Assembly (NCBI GenBank): GCA_030683705.1
Contig: JAUXPP010000167.1
Location: 1-64,000, forward strand
Direction: 5' to 3'
Length of the DNA: 64,000 nucleotides
Source of the DNA: Polaromonas sp.
GTDB taxonomy: Bacteria > Pseudomonadota > Gammaproteobacteria > Burkholderiales > Burkholderiaceae_C
Numbering within the stretch: the stretch's first letter is position 1; the number at the start of each line of letters is the position of its first letter. The notes below the pieces were generated by a model that worked only from the letters and a program-made list of their open reading frames with translations, did no database searches and was not told the origin of the DNA. A program made the position numbers and the translations under genes. Below are positions 59,888 to 64,000 of this stretch, one piece after another.

Positions 59888-61369
59888 CTATTCTGTGGAA
59901 TTCAGTTTTTTGAGGGGCAAGTCGAGCTGAGCGGCCAAGGCCGCCCCGTAGTGCTTGCCATTCTCGACCATCGGAAAGTACGGAACCAGCGAATTGAGGT
60001 ACGACAGCAAAAACCGGTTGAGGTGACCCTGACGGTCAGGAATTTTATAGAAGTCGCGCTCGACGAGAATTTTGCGCAGGACGGCAGGCAACTCCTGCAC
60101 TGAACCTATGCGATAAAAAAGATCGCAGTGGGTGTAAAACGACCGGCCAAGAATGACCGTCGGCTTGTCGAGCGCGACACCTTCAAAACCAACAGTGCCG
60201 CTGATGGCGATGACTGCCTCCACGCGACTGATGATTTCCTTTGAAGGCGCGTCGCAAAAGCGCACGTTGTAAAGGCCGGCCAGGTGCCGGTACTGCCATA
60301 CGGGCCGGGCGCCCCGACCCCAGGGGTGCTCTTTCACAATCAGCGTATAGCCCAGCGGAAGGGATTTGGAGATACTCTCTACCAAGGCAATCTGGTTGGC
60401 GTAGAAGATGCCCTGGCTGAGCGTGGACTGCTCCGGCTGATACTGAAACGCAAAGAAAACGCTTTGAGCGGGGATGCCGTGCGCGTCACGCGGACCGAAC
60501 ATATTTCGTCCGGCAAACTTCCTCCAGACGCGGAGCAGGTTTGCCTTGGCTTTCTGCGCCGGGGAAATTTTGATGTATTCCACGTCGGGATCGCGGCGTG
60601 AATTTTTCATGAGATAGGAGAACAGGCCACGCACATTCGGAGACAGTGCGCTGAAACCCGCGTTGCGCTCCCTGTTTTTCTGCGTGAAGGGGGTTTTGTT
60701 CTGGAAAGCCTTCACGGATTCAGCAAACGCGTTGACACGCGAAATCTCGGCCTCCGAAAGGTCCTGTTGCATAACCCGACGATACTCGGCGATCATTTTC
60801 TCGGACTCCATGAACTCATTGTTCGAGAAGTAGCCGCCCTCCGCGCCGCGCTCCAGAAGCCAGGCTGGTGTGATCGCAAACACCTTGACGCCAAAATGCT
60901 GTGCCACCTTGAAAACCACGTGCGAAAACAGTGTGTCCGCCGTCTGGCACACCACGGCCTGCACGCGCTGCACTTTGAACAGATGCTCGAAGAAAGTCAC
61001 CATGTTGACGAGCAGCCGCATGACGTATTCGGGTGTCTCAATGCGTTGCCCCGCCCCCCCCAGCAACAGCGAGTAATCGGTAAACACCCGCTCGCTTGCA
61101 AGCACCGCAGACCAGTTAACCTCGCGATACTCTTCGCGCAACCGGTTCACTTCGTCTCTGGTTTGAGACGCCCGGTGCACCCAATCTTCAAAGGTAAATA
61201 TGGACGCTTCGGACCATCCTTCGGCAACAAGAAGGTCTCGCTCTGAATTGAGCCATGGCGCAAACAGGCATTCAGCTCCCAGGCGCGGGTCGCGAAGCGC
61301 ACCCGCCATGGCGGTGTAGAAATCAAGAACGAGCTTGCCACCCTGATTCCCGATAAACGCAATTTTCAT
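59888..61369 (-). CDS. Capsule-polysaccharide-biosynthesis-like protein (GT-B fold)
   Basis: A 493-aa protein resembling the Capsule_synth/surface-carbohydrate (KpsC/KpsS-like) family. Features: QGGKLVLDFYTAMAGAL at the N-terminus, VKVFAITPAWLLERGAEGGYF, FFAFQYQPEQSTLSQGIFYA, YTLIVKEHPWGRGARPVWQY (Lys-Glu-His-Pro motif, about 385) and AVIAISGTVGFEGVALDKPTVILGR (Ser-Gly-Thr donor site). These match CMP-Kdo- or sialyltransferase-like GT-B enzymes. The ATG at 61369 is chosen because the longer frame to 61573 runs into neuC. Its position beside neuB/neuC suggests a nonulosonic-acid transferase, by inference. Confidence 0.85.
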   Translation of the reverse strand: MKIAFIGNQGGKLVLDFYTAMAGALRDPRLGAECLFAPWLNSERDLLVAEGWSEASIFTFEDWVHRASQTRDEVNRLREEYREVNWSAVLASERVFTDYSLLLGGAGQRIETPEYVMRLLVNMVTFFEHLFKVQRVQAVVCQTADTLFSHVVFKVAQHFGVKVFAITPAWLLERGAEGGYFSNNEFMESEKMIAEYRRVMQQDLSEAEISRVNAFAESVKAFQNKTPFTQKNRERNAGFSALSPNVRGLFSYLMKNSRRDPDVEYIKISPAQKAKANLLRVWRKFAGRNMFGPRDAHGIPAQSVFFAFQYQPEQSTLSQGIFYANQIALVESISKSLPLGYTLIVKEHPWGRGARPVWQYRHLAGLYNVRFCDAPSKEIISRVEAVIAISGTVGFEGVALDKPTVILGRSFYTHCDLFYRIGSVQELPAVLRKILVERDFYKIPDRQGHLNRFLLSYLNSLVPYFPMVENGKHYGAALAAQLDLPLKKLNSTE

Positions 61370-61412
61370 GAACGTTCCGCCATCTCCGCCGCTGCTGGCA
61401 AGCTGCGCCTGT

Positions 61413-62549
61413 TCACGCGCTATGCCGGTAATCGAGCGCGACCAGTTCCTGAGCAATACGCGCGCCTGCGTCGCCCTTGCCGTAACGGGAATCCGCCGGA
61501 TAGCGCCCATGCGCGATTTGATGTCGCAGCTTCTCCGCAATGTCCCTGGCGTCATAGGTGGCGAACACCGCATTGTTGCCGTGTTCCCGCCCCTGTTGCC
61601 GATCGCCGACGATCACCGCTGGAACCCCGAGAAACGAGCATTCGCGAATGAAGGATGAAGAATTTCCAACGCAGCAGGCGGCGTTGTTGATCACCCGGGC
61701 GTAGTCCTCGGGGGAAAAATTCTTGTAGTAGTAAATCGGCTCCTGCATGTTGAGCTCGCGAAAATGCCGAATGCCCTTGGACACGTCGTCACTCCCGGCG
61801 TCGACATTGGGCCACATCACAACTTTCTGGATGTCTCCGATCGCCTTCAGGGCGTGAAGGGTCTCGCTGACCTGCTCAAAGCCATGGCCATAGCTGGTCG
61901 TGACCGGATGCTGCACCATCAGCACATAAGGTTTGGACCAGTCGGTGGGTTTGCCCACTCCCAGATACTGCTCCATGACCTCATTGCTGATCGACAAATT
62001 TTCATGAACGAGGACATCCATCGCAGGACATCCGTAGTTGTACACGTAGCGCGGGTCTTCACCCATCTCAATGACGCGGTTCTTCGAATCTTCGGAGGAT
62101 ACAAAGTGAATATCAGCCAGCTTCGTGATCGCGTGACGAACCCGGTCATCGATATTTCCGCTGACTTCGCCGCCTTGCAGGTGCACCAGGGGAATGTTCA
62201 GGTATGTGGCCGCAATGGCCGTTGCCATCGTCTCAAACCGGTCCGCCACCGTGACCACCATGTCCGGCGCGAGATCTTCAAAGGCAGTGGAGAGCTCCAC
62301 AATGCCCAGACCGGTCGACTTGGCTTGGGTGACCAGCGTTTCACCTTCGATCACGTAGTGAATAGATCGCACCGGCGTAAAGCCGTCTTTCTTGATGACA
62401 TTGATCGCTTTGCCAAAACGCTCGAGAAGCGTTGAAGCGCCCACGACAAGCTGCAGCTCCAGCTCCGGGTGCGCCTGTATGGCCTTCATGAGGTATTTGA
62501 CCCTCCCATAGTTGGCCCGGCTGGCTACCACCACGCATATTTTCTTCAT
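61413..62549 (-). CDS. neuC: UDP-GlcNAc 2-epimerase, hydrolysing (NeuC/LegG family)
   Basis: A 378-aa GT-B-fold epimerase: MKKICVVVASRANYGRVKYL, VTVADRFETMATAIAATYL, LVHLQGGEVSGNIDDRVRHA (about 117-136) and AACCVGNSSSFIRECSFLGVP. GGE-SG-IDD-VRHAI-K is the conserved active-site region. It converts a UDP-HexNAc to free ManNAc-like sugar plus UDP, feeding NeuB. Lies 101 nt after neuB on the transcript. Whether its substrate is UDP-GlcNAc or a modified bacillosamine-type sugar (as for legionaminic acid) cannot be told. Confidence 0.93.
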   Translation of the reverse strand: MKKICVVVASRANYGRVKYLMKAIQAHPELELQLVVGASTLLERFGKAINVIKKDGFTPVRSIHYVIEGETLVTQAKSTGLGIVELSTAFEDLAPDMVVTVADRFETMATAIAATYLNIPLVHLQGGEVSGNIDDRVRHAITKLADIHFVSSEDSKNRVIEMGEDPRYVYNYGCPAMDVLVHENLSISNEVMEQYLGVGKPTDWSKPYVLMVQHPVTTSYGHGFEQVSETLHALKAIGDIQKVVMWPNVDAGSDDVSKGIRHFRELNMQEPIYYYKNFSPEDYARVINNAACCVGNSSSFIRECSFLGVPAVIVGDRQQGREHGNNAVFATYDARDIAEKLRHQIAHGRYPADSRYGKGDAGARIAQELVALDYRHSA

Positions 62550-62650
62550 CAGGTATCTCGTGTTCTTTGTGAATCTGCAGCAAAGGAAGGCGCTTCAGCA
62601 TGGGGGCCGATCCGATCGATCACGGACCGGTCCCATGAGCGTGGAAAAAC

Positions 62651-63679
62651 CTAAGCGAGGTCATCCGGGGTGAGGAAATCCCAGCGCTTTTTGGCTCTGC
62701 CCAGCTTGGCGCCAATGACTTCTGCCATTTTAGCGACCGGCAGGCCCCCATCCGTGGGCTTCTTGCCTTCGAGGTCCTCGAAGCGCAGGATCTCCCCGGC
62801 CTGCATGTCACGGTTGACCGCCAGAGCCTTGCCGAACATGCGACGCAACTCTCCCTTGCTTTCGTCGATCACCTTGTCAGGTCCACCGCCGCGCGCCGCC
62901 TCCAGAAAGCGTGTGCCTTTGACCAGTTCCGCAAACTCGTCAACAGTCAGTGATGCCTTGGCATCAGGCCCGAACATGCGCCTGTCAAACGTGATGTGGG
63001 CCTCCAGGATGACGGCGCCAAGCGCGGCGGCTCCCAACGGCGAATAGATGGTTCCGGAATGATCCGACAGGCCGACCGGGCAGCCATACCTTTCGCGCAG
63101 GCGGGAAAGCCATGAAAGGCCGATATCGACAGCCGCAGTCGGGTATTTCGTCGTGCACTGTAAAACGGCCACAGGCACTTCGCGCTCGCGCATGAAGGCG
63201 ACCGCCGCATCGATTTCTTCCAGTGCACCCAGGCCCGTCGACAAAATGACCTCTTTGCCGGTGCGTGCCAGCCGTTCCAGAAGCACAGGATTGGCAAGAT
63301 CTCCGGAGCCAACCTTGTAGCGCCGGACCCCAATGCTTTCAAGCAGATCGACCGCGGCATTGGAAAACGGCGTGGCCAAAAACTCCACGCCCGCAGCTTC
63401 GCAGCGGCGTTTCAGGTCGGCCCATTGTTCAAGCGACAGCTCCATCCGCTTCCAGTAATCGAAGCGGGTGGCGTCCACCGGAGAGAAGCGCACGCGAAAC
63501 GGCTCCAGCGCACTGCTTTCTGCCTCGGCAATATGCACCTGGAACTTGACGGCATCCACGCCGGCGCTCGCAGCGGCATCGACCATGGAATGCAATATGC
63601 CCAGGCTGCCATCGTGTGCCTGCGCGATCTCGGCAATGATAAAAGTACGCCCAACAGACTCGTATTCAGACAGCTTCAT
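62651..63679 (-). CDS. neuB: N-acetylneuraminate synthase-family protein (NeuB-like)
   Basis: A 342-aa nonulosonic-acid synthase: an N-terminal TIM barrel (FIIAEIAQAHDGSLGILHSMV, AVKFQVHIAEAES, EFLATPFSNAAVDLLESIGV, KVGSGDLANPVLLE, LSTGLGALEEIDAAV, LQCTTKYPT) and a C-terminal antifreeze-like/SAF domain (LAVNRDMQAGEILRFEDLEGKKPTDGG). It condenses phosphoenolpyruvate with a ManNAc-type aldose. The barrel segment IAQAHDG differs from the commonest IG-NHNG, so the sugar accepted may not be ManNAc. It overlaps the upstream dehydrogenase stop by 4 nt. Confidence 0.92.
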   Translation of the reverse strand: MKLSEYESVGRTFIIAEIAQAHDGSLGILHSMVDAAASAGVDAVKFQVHIAEAESSALEPFRVRFSPVDATRFDYWKRMELSLEQWADLKRRCEAAGVEFLATPFSNAAVDLLESIGVRRYKVGSGDLANPVLLERLARTGKEVILSTGLGALEEIDAAVAFMREREVPVAVLQCTTKYPTAAVDIGLSWLSRLRERYGCPVGLSDHSGTIYSPLGAAALGAVILEAHITFDRRMFGPDAKASLTVDEFAELVKGTRFLEAARGGGPDKVIDESKGELRRMFGKALAVNRDMQAGEILRFEDLEGKKPTDGGLPVAKMAEVIGAKLGRAKKRWDFLTPDDLA

Positions 63680-64000
63680 GTTGCTTTCTCCGTACCGTCC
63701 AGGATCTTCTCCAGCTTGCCCACGATGAAGTTTTCTGTTTTGGCCATTGCTGTAGAGGTCGCACCACCTATGTGAGGCGTCACAATGATATTGCGCCTGA
63801 CGGCCGCTGCGTTCCAGCGTTGAAGTTGATGCGCCCCGGTTTCATCGCTCAGCACGTCTGTGGCGACACCCTCCAGCGCATCGGACTCAATGGCCTGCAA
63901 CAGTGCGTCCTCATCCACCAGCTCACCGCGTGCGGTATTGACCAGGTAGCGCCCGCGCATCGCCGCGATCTCTGCCTTCCCCAGGACAGGCGGGGCTCCA
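63676..64000 (-). CDS. D-2-hydroxyacid dehydrogenase, C-terminal part (cut by window edge)
   Basis: The C-terminal ~107 residues of a phosphoglycerate-dehydrogenase-like protein; the start lies beyond the right edge. APPVLGKAEIAAMRGRYLVN, TARGELVDEDALLQAI (catalytic Arg), EGVATDVLSDE and IIVTPHIGGATSTAMAKTE (Glu/His pair) are the canonical NAD-domain elements. The overlap (ATGA) with neuB links it to nonulosonic-acid synthesis or to making its precursor. Its own substrate is unknown. Confidence 0.9.
   Translation of the reverse strand, partial: GAPPVLGKAEIAAMRGRYLVNTARGELVDEDALLQAIESDALEGVATDVLSDETGAHQLQRWNAAAVRRNIIVTPHIGGATSTAMAKTENFIVGKLEKILDGTEKAT

Overview
The window looks like chromosome of a GC-rich betaproteobacterium of the family Comamonadaceae (Polaromonas/Rhodoferax/Variovorax-like). 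This is an inference from the protein types, the codon bias and short intergenic repeats of a kind I associate with that family. I could run no database search. No rRNA or tRNA gene, CRISPR array, transposase or phage gene is visible.

Layout. (1) 1-439 is non-coding and rich in inverted repeats. (2) 440-3634 is an ECF42-type sigma-factor operon with two YCII/DGPF proteins, an SRPBCC protein and a VOC protein; a candidate ECF promoter lies inside it at 3212-3238. (3) 3862-15309 is a long minus-strand fatty-acid/acyl-CoA degradation block (acyl-CoA dehydrogenase, bifunctional hydroxyacyl-CoA dehydrogenase, thiolase, thioesterases, enoyl-CoA hydratase, SDR, DsbA-type isomerase) under a TetR regulator with a perfect 12-bp palindrome just upstream. 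(4) 15449-17806 is a hybrid sensor kinase. (5) 17855-28609 is a sugar-acid catabolic locus. A FadR-type GntR regulator sits between two divergent arms: SDR, SDR and FAH-type hydrolase on minus; TRAP transporter, UxaA-type dehydratase, Ldh2-type dehydrogenase and a mannitol/fructuronate-type dehydrogenase on plus. (6) 28685-32704 holds slmA (with two in-frame amber codons near its N-terminus), a QseBC-like two-component system and argB. (7) 32802-64000 is a minus-strand surface-glycan cluster running off the right edge.

The glycan cluster encodes several precursor routes: UDP-GlcNAc to UDP-GalNAcA (TviB, TviC) with an AsnB-type amidotransferase; CDP-glucose to a probable branched CDP-6-deoxy-3-C-methylhexose (RfbF, RfbG, 3,5-epimerase-like protein, TylC3-type C-methyltransferase, 4-ketoreductase); and a nonulosonic-acid branch (NeuC, NeuB, partial 2-hydroxyacid dehydrogenase). 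It also has glycosyltransferases, acetyltransferases, methyltransferases, a Wzx flippase, a separate PglK/MsbA-like ABC half-transporter and two paralogous polytopic membrane proteins of unknown function.

The main items for follow-up are: a 3'-UTR-located repeat family whose hairpin covaries across three copies; slmA with two ambers where lysines are expected; the two paralogous membrane proteins as candidate polymerases; the CDP-branched-sugar module; the kinase/aldolase-free sugar-acid route; and a mini-repeat that enters coding sequence, including two signal peptides.
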